Shown piece after piece: positions 49,764 to 60,400 of a stretch of DNA of 64,000 bases. Position numbers and translations under genes: made by a program. Under the pieces are notes generated by a model. The model had not been told where the DNA came from and did not search any database. It saw nothing but the letters and a program-made list of their open reading frames with translations. Origin of the DNA: Sodalis ligni (GTDB taxonomy: Bacteria; Pseudomonadota; Gammaproteobacteria; Enterobacterales; Enterobacteriaceae); the NCBI RefSeq assembly GCF_016865525.2, contig NZ_CP075169.1:369402-433401 (forward strand), given 5' to 3'. Every line of letters starts with the position of its first letter. The stretch's first letter is position 1.

Positions 49764-51275
49764 TCAGGAGGCCAAAGAAAGGTTTCGTCCGCCACGGGAA
49801 TGGCGGGCCAGCCACTCGGCTATATGCTGTTTTTGGCTGGCGTCGAGCCACATGCCCAGCTTGGTGCGCCGCCAGATGGCATCATCAATCGTCACCACCC
49901 ATTCATGCGCCACCAGGTAATTCAGCTCCACCTCATACAGGCCGTGGCCGAAGTCTTCGCCGAGATCCATCATACGGGCGGTTCCCTTCAGCAGCAGTTC
50001 GCTTTGGCTGCCGTAGGTGCGGCTATACCGGCGCGCCAGGCTTTCCGGCAGAAAAGCGAATTTACGCCGCAGGGTGGCGGCATAATCATCCCGATCGCCA
50101 TGGAGATCGCCGCCGGGCAATATCGCGCCTTTGGTCCAGGCTCCGGATGCGGATGGGTAATACTTCGCCAGCTTGTCCAAGGCATGTTCCGCCAGCTTGC
50201 GATAGGTGGTGAGTTTACCGCCGAACACCGACAGTAGCGGGGCTTTGCCGTGTTCGTCGGTTACCGACAGGGTATAATCGCGGGTTACCGCCTGGGGAGA
50301 ATCGGATTCATCATCACAGAGCGGCCGGACGCCGGAATAGGTCCAGGCAATATCTTGGCGGCTTAACGGCTTTTTGAAATGGGCATTATAGACATTCAAT
50401 AGATAATCGATTTCGTTTTCATCAATGGTCACTCCCTTCGGGTCGCCGTGATATTCCACATCGGTGGTGCCGATAATGGAAAATTCATCCAGCCAGGGGA
50501 TGACAAAAACGATGCGGTGATCTTCGTTTTGCAAAATATAGGCCTGCTGGCCGTTATGCACGCGTGGCACCACGATATGGCTGCCCTTGATCAAACGGAT
50601 GCCGTATTGAGACGGCAGCTTCAGGCTGTCATCAATAAACTCCTTCACCCAAGGGCCGGTGGCGTTGGCCAATCCCTTGGACTGCCAGGTCAGGGTTTTG
50701 CCGGTTAAGGCATCCAGCGCTTCAACATGCCATAGGCCTTCTTTACGCCAGGCACGGGTCACCTTGGTCCGGGTACGCACCTCGCCCCCTTTGGCAAGCA
50801 CTTCCTGCGCATTGGCCACCACCAGCCGCGCATCATCCACCCAGCAGTCGGAATATTCAAAACCGCGCACAATCGACGGTTTCAAAACGGAATCCGCGCC
50901 AAAACGAATACCTCTGCTGGCCGGCAGGCTGGTGCGTTTGCCCAGATGGTCGTACATAAACAAGCCGAGGCGGATCATCCAGGCCGGACGAAGATGGGGG
51001 CGATGGGGCAGACGAAAACGCATCGGGAAAGCGATATGCGGCGCCATTTTTAATAAAACTTCCCGTTCAGCCAGGGCTTCGCTGACCAAACGAAATTCGT
51101 AATGTTCGAGATAGCGCAAACCGCCGTGAATAAGTTTGGAACTGGCGGATGAGGTTGCGCAGGCCAAATCATCTGCCTCCAGCAGCAGCACGGAGAGTCC
51201 GCGCCCGGCTGCATCGGCCGCAATGCCGGTCCCATTGATGCCGCCGCCAATCACAATCAGATCTTTGGTTTCCAC
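49764..51275 (-). CDS. glpD: Aerobic glycerol-3-phosphate dehydrogenase
   Basis: 503 residues from GTG at 51275, which has GGAGGA seven bases upstream and gives the E. coli N-terminus (ETKDLIVIGGGINGTG); a longer frame from 51329 adds 18 residues without homology. FAD-binding GGGINGTGIAADAAGRG at the start, and a membrane-associated dimer that passes electrons to ubiquinone. The C-terminal end LSLAS is the same as in E. coli. Divergent from glpE. Its stop codon lies 1 bp from the end of the broken F-box gene. Confidence 0.97.
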   Translation of the reverse strand: METKDLIVIGGGINGTGIAADAAGRGLSVLLLEADDLACATSSASSKLIHGGLRYLEHYEFRLVSEALAEREVLLKMAPHIAFPMRFRLPHRPHLRPAWMIRLGLFMYDHLGKRTSLPASRGIRFGADSVLKPSIVRGFEYSDCWVDDARLVVANAQEVLAKGGEVRTRTKVTRAWRKEGLWHVEALDALTGKTLTWQSKGLANATGPWVKEFIDDSLKLPSQYGIRLIKGSHIVVPRVHNGQQAYILQNEDHRIVFVIPWLDEFSIIGTTDVEYHGDPKGVTIDENEIDYLLNVYNAHFKKPLSRQDIAWTYSGVRPLCDDESDSPQAVTRDYTLSVTDEHGKAPLLSVFGGKLTTYRKLAEHALDKLAKYYPSASGAWTKGAILPGGDLHGDRDDYAATLRRKFAFLPESLARRYSRTYGSQSELLLKGTARMMDLGEDFGHGLYEVELNYLVAHEWVVTIDDAIWRRTKLGMWLDASQKQHIAEWLARHSRGGRNLSLAS

Positions 51276-51289
51276 AATCGCTTCCTCCA

Positions 51290-51309
51290 GATGTTCGAAA
51301 ATGGTTCTT
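51290..51309. promoter_or_regulatory. Weak GlpR-like operator at the glpD start
   Basis: Contains the half-site ATGTTCGA (51291-51298) and a poor second half. GlpR controls glpD in E. coli, but this match alone is weak, and the regulator gene is not found in its usual place downstream of glpE. Confidence 0.3.
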
Positions 51310-51386
51310 TTATTTTCGTTTTCGCTCAAGATTGTAATCGAAAACCAACATCTATGCCAAGTCTCTGTTGAAAATTTAAACTTATG

Positions 51387-51402
51387 CGTGATGGAGGTAA
51401 CA
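51387..51402. promoter_or_regulatory. Candidate CRP site between glpD and glpE
   Basis: CGTGATGGAGGTAACA agrees with TGTGA-N6-TCACA except at two positions. CRP activates glpD in E. coli. Confidence 0.5.
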
Positions 51403-51527
51403 GTTTCACCGGATCTGCTAAAAGGAATCCCTATGGAAAAAGGCTAGACGCCGGTGGAAGGATTGCTAAACTGGAAAAGCCCCGTGTGGGGGAAAATCTA
51501 TGACTTCAAGCGGGGCGGCGGAGCACT

Positions 51528-51866
51528 ATGGAACTTTTTGAGTCGATAAGCGTAGAGCAGGCCCGTCAGCGTTTGCAGCAGGGCGATGCCGAATTGGTGG
51601 ATATCCGCGATCCGCAAAGCTATGCCGCCGGGCATACGCCGGGAGCGTTTCACCTTACCAACGATACTCTGGGCGCATTTTTGCAACGGACCGACCCCGA
51701 ACGTCCGGTCATGGTCATGTGCTATCACGGCAACAGCAGCAAGGGCGCCGCGCAATATCTGCTGCAACAGGGTTTAAAAGCGGCCTACAGTATCGACGGC
51801 GGATTTGAAGCCTGGCGAAATGCCTTTCCCGGTGAAATCGCTGTCGCCGAATCAGCACAGTCATAA
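51528..51866 (+). CDS. glpE: Thiosulfate sulfurtransferase GlpE
   Basis: 112 residues, a single rhodanese domain. The active-site cysteine is Cys65 in the loop [10 protein letters not shown], identical to E. coli GlpE. It moves sulfur from thiosulfate to cyanide or thioredoxin in vitro; the physiological acceptor is uncertain. Divergent from glpD. In E. coli glpG and glpR follow; here the row stops and gives way to AT-rich DNA and the secretion locus. Confidence 0.95.
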   Translation: MELFESISVEQARQRLQQGDAELVDIRDPQSYAAGHTPGAFHLTNDTLGAFLQRTDPERPVMVMCYHGNSSKGAAQYLLQQGLKAAYSIDGGFEAWRNAFPGEIAVAESAQS

Positions 51867-51959
51867 GGCCGGCCCTATCCCCTCGCCCCATCCTCGGCCT
51901 GTTGGCGGTGACGGCGAGCGGGGTGGTTAAATCGCTCATCACTCTGCGCCATTTTTCCA

Positions 51960-52605
51960 TAATAGAAATTGACCGCCCGGCATTAACTTATTATGATAAT
52001 TTCCTCAATATAGCATTTAGCGCAACAGACGAATTTTTATGGAGGATATATTATTTATTTCGGTTACTTTAAATTAAATAAAAATGTTTTACCTATAAAT
52101 ATGATAAGGCATTATCGAATAGCTAAGGGACGCTGGAAAGATAAATTAAGCGCATCGGTGTGCGTCTATTATTATCGCCAATATTATAAATAAAGATCAT
52201 CTTCTTGTGCCTAATATAATGTTACTTAAAGATAAATCAAACTTATCATCATGTATCCGCTAACCTTTTCTACTTGGAAATTGAGGCTCATTCAAAAACC
52301 TCCGTTAACATGGCCATCAAGATAAATAAGAATACTGATAATAATAGTTATGAAGTTCCATAAATAAAGCTGTTGTCAATATTTCTATTAATATGAGGTG
52401 CTAACAATGTAAAAGATCATTTTAGGCTTATTACTCAATGCCAATATTGCATAAATTAATAAATACCATGAGAAAAGATGCTCTAATAAATATAATATTA
52501 GATATCTCATGACTTTCATAAAACCAATTGCACTGTTTATCATCTCCCGCTAAATCAAATATCAGGTAAAGAGAGACGATAATCTTTTCCAGGGAATCAA
52601 AGGAT
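51960..52605. other. AT-rich spacer upstream of the CDI locus
   Basis: About 650 bp without a supported gene, strongly AT-rich, where glpG and glpR stand in E. coli. It presumably holds the promoter of the transporter gene, but I could not assign one. No transposase or tRNA remnant was seen. Confidence 0.5.
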
Positions 52606-52611
52606 ATTTCT

Positions 52612-54372
52612 ATGCTAGGACGGCATTATCATTTCTTGCCTGCCCGTTATTCTGTGCCGGCCAGGGTGTCGTTATGGCCGGTGCTGCTAAGGCCAATGTT
52701 GTTATGGTCAATGCTGCTATCGCCGCTCTGCTCTTTTCAGGCCTCCGCCAGCCAGGGCGGCGGACAAGATATGCACCAGCAGGCGCAGCAAAAGGCCCTT
52801 GAACGGCAATTAACGCCGCAGGCGCCGGATATCACGCTTTTCGCACCACCTCCGGACCGTTCGGCGCTGGTTTTTCCCACTGAATCTCCCTGCCAGATAA
52901 TTCATCGCGTCACGGTGGAAGGCACCGACGCCTTGCCGCGCTGGCTGCGGCTCAAGGATTTGACCGGGCATGCACAGGGCCATTGCCTCGGCACCCAGGG
53001 GATCAATCAATTAATGGCCGCGCTGCAAAACCGGCTGACCGATCATGGCTGGATCACTACCCGCGTATTGGCACCACAGCAGGATCTGCGCAGCGGGAAT
53101 CTCAAATTGGTGATCTTACCCGGCCAGGTGGGTGAGGTTCGCTTTAGCGATGATTCTTCAAGTCACGCCGCCTTAGTAAATACTGTCCCGGCTCGCAAGG
53201 GTGATCTCTTAGACCTGCGGGATATCGAACAGGGCCTGGAAAATATGCAACGGTTGCCCACGGTAAAAGCCGTTGTCGAGCTTAATCCTGGACAGCTTGC
53301 CGGTGAAAGCGACATCCGTATCCACCGCAGCCAATCGAGCTACTACCGTCTGGGAACCTGGCTGGACGACGGGGGCACCCGGGCCACCGGACGCTACCAA
53401 AGCGGCCTGATGCTGGCTCTGGATAATCCATTGTCCTTCAGCGATTTGTTTTACGCCACCCTGGGCCGGGATTTAGGTTTCGCCGGTAAAAAACAAATTA
53501 AAACCTATGGCGCCCATTATTCGGTGCCGTTCGGCTATTGGCTGTTCAGTATCAACGGCGGCCATTATGACTATACCCAGAACGCGACGGAAATCGTAAC
53601 CGGCAGCCTGCATCAGAAACGCTATCAGGGCAACAGCGGCAATCTGTCGGCGCAGGTAAAACGGGTGGTGCACCGCGGCGCCAGCTATAAAACTTCGCTG
53701 TCCTATGACGTCATGGCGCGTAAGAGCCGAAATTATTTCAATAACAACAAGCTAAGTAACGAAACACGACACACCAGCGCCTGGCGGATGGGATTATCCC
53801 ATCGCCACCATATCGGCGCGGCAACTCTGGACGCGGGATTGAGCTATCAGCAGGGCACCCGCTGGTTCGGCGCTGAACCCGCCAATGAAGAACTCACCGG
53901 CACAGGCACCGCGCTGGGGAAAATCACCCGCTGGTCCGCTCTGCTCAATGCACCCTTCTCCCTGGGGAGTGAACGTTTTCGCTACGTGGCGCAATACAGC
54001 CACCAATTGAGCCACAGGCTCCTGACGCCGCCGGATCAATTCGCCATCGGCAACCGCTGGACGGTGCGCGGTTTTGACGGCGAGCGCACCCTCAGTGCCG
54101 ATAACGGCTGGTATCTGCGCAACGATATCGCCTGGCGCACCCCGGTGCCGAGCCAGGAACTCTACCTAGGTATCGACTACGGCGAATTGCACGGAAGAAT
54201 CGATCTTAAGTCCCCCGGCCGGCGCCTGGCGGGGGGCGTAACCGGGTTGCGCGGCGCCTGGCCCGCCGCCGGGCTTTCTTACGATGTGTTCACCGGCATC
54301 CCCCTGTCGAAACCGGACGGATTGGGAACCGACGGGCTCGCCTTCGGGTTCAATCTGATTTGGCAGCACTGA
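52612..54372 (+). CDS. Two-partner secretion transporter (CdiB/ShlB/FhaC family)
   Basis: 586 residues; AAGGA lies upstream of the ATG. A signal peptide (about 1-48, longer than usual) precedes a Gln-rich linker, a POTRA-type domain (CQIIHRVTVEGTDALP and the following 150 residues) and a 16-strand outer-membrane barrel with the conserved loop-6 motif VRGF (in RWTVRGFDGERTLS). It exports the large partner exoprotein encoded 70 bp downstream in the same direction. Family assignment is secure. CdiB rather than haemolysin-type is inferred from the partner's VENN motif. Confidence 0.93.
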   Translation: MLGRHYHFLPARYSVPARVSLWPVLLRPMLLWSMLLSPLCSFQASASQGGGQDMHQQAQQKALERQLTPQAPDITLFAPPPDRSALVFPTESPCQIIHRVTVEGTDALPRWLRLKDLTGHAQGHCLGTQGINQLMAALQNRLTDHGWITTRVLAPQQDLRSGNLKLVILPGQVGEVRFSDDSSSHAALVNTVPARKGDLLDLRDIEQGLENMQRLPTVKAVVELNPGQLAGESDIRIHRSQSSYYRLGTWLDDGGTRATGRYQSGLMLALDNPLSFSDLFYATLGRDLGFAGKKQIKTYGAHYSVPFGYWLFSINGGHYDYTQNATEIVTGSLHQKRYQGNSGNLSAQVKRVVHRGASYKTSLSYDVMARKSRNYFNNNKLSNETRHTSAWRMGLSHRHHIGAATLDAGLSYQQGTRWFGAEPANEELTGTGTALGKITRWSALLNAPFSLGSERFRYVAQYSHQLSHRLLTPPDQFAIGNRWTVRGFDGERTLSADNGWYLRNDIAWRTPVPSQELYLGIDYGELHGRIDLKSPGRRLAGGVTGLRGAWPAAGLSYDVFTGIPLSKPDGLGTDGLAFGFNLIWQH

Positions 54373-54442
54373 ATCATCGATTGTTAATCCCGCAAATTAC
54401 ATGAACGCGGTATTGGGTCGGCAAGGAAACCAGGAAGACGCA

Positions 54443-57400
54443 ATGAACAAAAATCTGTATCGAATCATTTTTAACCAGGCGCGCGGCATGCTGATGGTGG
54501 TGGCGGATATCGCTTGCGCCGGTCATGTATGCTCAGGGCGGGGCCAACCTGGGCGGATACTACCGAAGGCGGGTCGCCCCTGCCGGCTGGCGACGCTGAA
54601 CTTTTGTTTGCTGATGGCTTTCGGGGGCATTTCATTTTCCGCCCGGGCCGGCTTCGCCGTCGACCCCCATGCTCCCGGAGATCAACAGCCCAATATCACC
54701 CAAACCGCCAACGGCATTCCGCAAATCGATATCCAAACGCCCAACGAACACGGACTTTCCCATAATTCTTTCAGCCAATTTGATGTGGATCCGTCCGGTG
54801 TGATCCTTAATAACAGCCGGGAACATACGCAAACGCAGCTCGGCGCTCTAGTGGACGGCAATTCATCCCTGGCCCGTGGCGAGGCCAGCGTGATACTCAA
54901 TGAGGTGAATTCCCCCCACGGAAGCCACCTAAACGGTGCTATCGAAGTGGCCGGCCGCCGCGCGGACGTCATTATTGCCAATCCCTCAGGCATCACCTGC
55001 GACGGCTGTGGGTTTATCAACGCCCATAACGCCACCCTGGCCGCCGCCCAGGCGCTGGTGCAGGACGGCCGGCTAAAAGGCTTTGATGTTGAACGCGGCG
55101 AGATCGTGTTTGAAGGCCGCAACGTCAACCTCAACACCAATCACGCTTTGCTCATAGCCCGTGCCGTGCGGGTCAACGTCGAGGTTCAGGCCGGCGAGCT
55201 GACCCTCACCACCGGACGCAATGTAACGGACAGCCGGGGCAACGTCACCCACAAGAAAGCGGATAACGAGTCCCCTTCCCGCTATGCCCTGGATGTGGCG
55301 GCGCTGGGGGGCATGTACGCCCGTAAAATACAGTTGGTGGGCAATGAACACGGTCTGGGGGTGCGCAATGCCGGCCATATCGGCGCCGGCGTCGGTGAAA
55401 TTACCCTCACGATAGCAGGCCGGCTGGAAAACAGCGGCTCGATCTCCAGCGCGTCCGATCTGCATATCACCGTGGTGGACGACGTGCATAATCCGGGGCG
55501 CATGTCATCCCAAGGCGATGTCGTTCTGCAGGTGGCCGGTGAGTTAAACAGCAGCGGCACCATAGCGGCCCGCGGCGCTATTTCCGCCAACTCGGCCAGC
55601 CTGCGCAGCGGGAAAGGAAGTGTCTGGGAAGCCGGCCGGGATGAGCAGGGCAATGCAACACCGGCAGGTCATCTGCTGCTGACCGCTTCCGGCGCCATCA
55701 CCCTCGGCGGCGACAATCGGACTAGCGGGACACTGACGGCGGCGGGTTCGACCCTCGACTTGTCAGGCAGCCAAACAACGGCGCCGCGGATAAATCTCAG
55801 CGCATCCCAGGGCGAGACCCGTCTGACCGGCGCCGTCGTCCATGCCCCGGGTGGCTCGCTCACGATTAACTCTCCTCAGGGAATCAATAGTGAGAACGGC
55901 AACCTGGTCGCCCAAGAGATAACCCTCACCACCGCCACCCTGAGCAATAAAAAGGGCGTCATTCACCAAACCGGATCCCAGGATTTGATCTTGGCGATTC
56001 AATCCCCGTCCGATAGCTCAGCCCCTCAGCCTTCGGGTTCCGGGGTGCGCAATGGCGGTATTCAGAATAACCAGGTAATTGATGGCGATAGCCCACAGGA
56101 CGTCGTATCTCCCGATATTGCCGTCACGCTGAATAATGCCGGCGGCATGATACAGACCGCAGGCAATGTCACGGTGGTCACCGGACGCCTGGCCAATACG
56201 GACGGCATGATACAAGCGGCGGGAAACGCGTCGGTGATGGCGAAGACTATTGACAACCAAAAAGGCAAGCTGCTTTCTGAAGGGAATGCCTCGGTGGCCG
56301 TTTCAACGCTTGCCAACCAGGGTGGCGTCATTCAGGCACCGGATCGCGTCAAGATCAATGCCGGGACGCTGGATAATAGCGCCGAAGGCCGGATAGTTAC
56401 GAAAGGCGATGGCGAGATAAAAGCCCGATCCCTGGATAACACTCAGGGCTTGATAGACGTCAGCGGCAACCTGAAGATACATGCCGGAACGCTGGACAAC
56501 CATGCCGGTAAAATTCATACCTTGGGCGCCGCGGTAGTGGATGCCACGGAGCGGCTGGACAACACCCATGGCGAGTTACATGCCGCCGGCGTCACGCTGG
56601 GTATCGGCACACTGTACAACTATGCCGGTGAGATACACTCCTCCGGCTTTGCGGTCATAAACAGCGCCATAGAGCTGGACAATAGCAAGGGCGAGATCCG
56701 TGCTGACGGCGACCTCACCTTGAAAACCAATGCACTGGACAACAGCGGCGGAAAGCTTTTTTCCCTGGGAGACACCCATCTTATCAACGCCAATCCGACC
56801 CTGGTTGGCGCTTTTATCAATGCCGGCGGCAGTATCCAGGGCAATCGGCATCTGGATATCGACACCGGCGCAATGGGCTTTGACAACCGGCAAGGTACGC
56901 TAACGTCTTTAAATACCCTGCAGGTGAAAGCCTCCGCCCTTGATAACCGGAACGGCCGGATTTACGTGGTGGACAAGGCAACCCTGCTGATTGGCGAACG
57001 GCTGGACAACGACGCGGGAACGATTCAGGGCGGCAACCAGCTAGCCATCCGTGCCGACGAGGTGATTAATACGAATACCCGCCGGGACCAACTGGGCATT
57101 CAGGCCCCACGAATGCACATCAACGCCCGGCGGCTGGATAATGCAAAAGGCTCGCTCAAAGGCGGGGAACAGCTTGAGGTCACCCTCACCGAGACGCTGG
57201 ACAACCGTCAGGGACAGCTGTCCGCCAAAAAAATCAAGCTTGGGGATGATGTTTTGGGACATCGGCTGGAAGCGGACAATGACGGCGGAGAAATGATTGC
57301 CGAGGAACAGGGTTTCTACCTCCTGCGCCGCCTGACGGGTGGCGGTCGAATCAGCTCGATAGGGGATTTGGTTATCGGGCTGCAAAACGATTTCCACCTT

Positions 57401-60400
57401 ACCGGCGAGATAAATGCCGGCGGCAATTTGACGCTGAATACAGCGGGCAGTATCCGCAATGATCATCTCTTAACCGCCGGCGGGATATCATTCCTCGACG
57501 CCGCCACATTGATGAATAACACATCGGCGCACCTCAAGGCCGGTGATTTGCAGCTCACCCTGCCCGGTACGCTGAGCAACCATGGTCAAATCGAGATCGG
57601 TACAGGGGAGCTTAGCGCCCAATCCTTAAACAATGCGGCAGGGGCGACCCTTAAAGCCGATGAGCTGCGGCTCACTTTACAAAGCGGCCTGGATAACGGC
57701 GGCGTGATCAACGCCGGCACCACTCGGCTCAATGCAGCATTCCTGAACAACGCCACGGCGGCGCAAATCCACGCCAAAGCTTTGTTACTCACGCTGCGGG
57801 ACGGACTGGAAAACAGCGGGCTGATTAACACCGCTAAAGGCCAGCTCAACGCGCAATCCCTGGTCAATGCATCGGCGGCAGAAATCACCGCCGCCGACCT
57901 GCACCTTACGCTGCGCGACGGACTTGATAATGTTGGCCTGATTGACGCCGATACATTGCGTCTTGAAGCTAAAGCGCTTTCCAACGTCGGTAGCGGGCGC
58001 ATTTTCGGCGATCATGTCGCCCTGCGAACCGATCGTCTGGAAAATCACGCCCAGGAAGGCCAGGCAGGCGTTATCGCCGCCCGTGAACGCCTGGATATCG
58101 GCGCCGGCCATATCGACAATCGCGATAAGGCACTGATTCTCAGCAACGGCAATATGTCCATCGGCGGCGGACTGGATGCCGATGGAAAAGCAACGGGCCG
58201 GGCCGGCAGCCTGGTTAATCATGACGCCGAGATAAACGCTGACGGCGATATGACCATAGCCGCCCGTGAAATCACCAACAGCAACGGCGGTATGGTCCTG
58301 ACCAGGGTTTCCAGCAAAGAAAACCGCCATGAAGCGGTATTAAAGGGCAAGACTACCCGCTACGACTGGAACAACGTCAGGCGGAAAAAAGAAGCCTACG
58401 GGGTTCACGAAGCCTATATGCCTGATGGCAGCCACAACAATAACTTTTATGAATACCGCTATACCCGCCATATTACCGAAGATGCCGTACAGGAAAGCAA
58501 TCCGGCGAAAATCCTGGCCGGCGGCCTGCTTACCGTAGATGCCGAATCCTTTATCAATCGCGACAGCCAGGTGAGCGCCGGTGGTGTCATAGACGCCAAA
58601 ATCGGCGATCTGCGCAATGAATCGGCTCAAGGCGAACGGATCACTCAGGATCTTGGCAGGCAAACGCGCTGGTATGCAAAAAAACATAAGAAAAAGATGG
58701 GTGGCACCAAAACGTCCCAAGGTAGGGACGGCAGCAGATATCGTCCCATCCCCATCAGGGAAACCATCGACTTAAAAACCGCTGCCTGGAAGGAGAACAC
58801 CCGTAGCGATTCCGGCTCACCTGAGACCCGCCCAGCGCTTAGCGGCCTGTTCGGGCGCATTCGCCATAACGACGAAGAGTCATTTACCGAGCATTGGAAT
58901 CACTCGCCCTTTAAGGCGCCAATCCCGCCGGAGGGTCCGGAGCAGCTGTTTTTCCGCCCGCTGGATTTGGCAGTCGGCGAGTTTTATGAGAATCCCTTGC
59001 CACCGGTGTTAACTGCCGGCAATACCTGGACGCCGGCGGTGCGCGTTATGGTGCCGGAGGTCCGTCTGCCTGCCAGCAGCCTGTTTAGCCAGCACCCCGG
59101 TCCGGCCAACCCTTATCTGGTTGAAACCAATCCTCGATACACCCAGTACAAGCAGTGGATCGGCCTGGATTATATGCAGCAAAAAATGAAATTTGATCAT
59201 AACTATACCCATAAACGCCTCGGCGACGGCTTTTACGAGCAACGCCTGGTGCGGGATCAGGTGCTTAACCTCACCGGCCAGCGGTATCTCGACGGTCACA
59301 CCAACGATAACGAACAGTTTAAAGCACTGATGAACGCCGGTGTGCAATATGGCAAGGCTTTTAATCTGACGCCGGGGGTCATGCTCAGTCCCAGCCAGAT
59401 GGCGTTGCTCACCACTGATATGGTGTGGCTGATAAATCAGGATGTTACCTTGAAGGACGGCAGCACACAGCGGGTGCTGGTGCCCCAGGTCTACGCCAGA
59501 GTGGGCAAAGGCGATCTGTCCGGCGACGGCGCACTGTTCTCCGGCCAGGACATCAAGCTGGAGGTGGCCGGCAACCTGGACAACAGCGGCGGCATCACCG
59601 CTCGTGAAACCCTGAAAGTGTCCGCGGAAAACGTTTCCCTCAGCGGACAGATGGCGGCCAAAGACATTGACGTACAGGCTAGGAAGGATATCAATCAGAC
59701 CGGCGGACGCCTGTTCGGCGGCGACAGGCTCTCGCTGCTGGCCGGACAGGATATCCGCATCCAGTCCACGGCGCGCGGCGAGCAGGACAATCGCTGGCTG
59801 GATCGAACAGCGGGCATCTACGTACAAAATCCGGGCGGCGCGCTTGAACTCAAAGCCTTGAACAATATCACCCTCACCGCCGCCGATATCGCCAACCAGG
59901 GCGAAAGCGGGCGCACTGAGATCACGGCGGGCAATGATCTCAAACTGTATACGCTGCGCACCGCCAATACCGACAAGGCGTATTGGGACCAGGACAATTA
60001 TCGGCTGGAAAGCCAGCGGACAGACGCGGGTACCCGTATCACCAGCGGCGGTGGCCTTGCCCTGTCGGCGGGACGGGATGTCAGCGCCAGCGCGGCCAAT
60101 ATCGACGCCGCGCAGCGGCTGGATCTGGATGCGGGGCGGGATATCACCCTGTCGGCGGGCCGGGCGGCTACCTCGGTTGTCGAACATATGAAACAAAGCA
60201 GCAGCGGCATGCTGTCGTCCATGTCCCTGGAAACCCATGACGAAGTCCATAGCCGACAGGCCCTTGGCACCTTGCTTAGCGGAGATGAGATCAGCCTTAA
60301 TGCCGGCCGCGACCTGACGGTTACCGGCGGCGGCATCGCCGGCACCCAAGATATCGCTTTAACGGCCGGCAACAACCTGACCCTGACCACAGCCCTGGAA

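Noticed and set aside
49722..50237. 171-codon frame opposite the end of glpD
   Set aside because: Shadow of glpD, no ribosome site.
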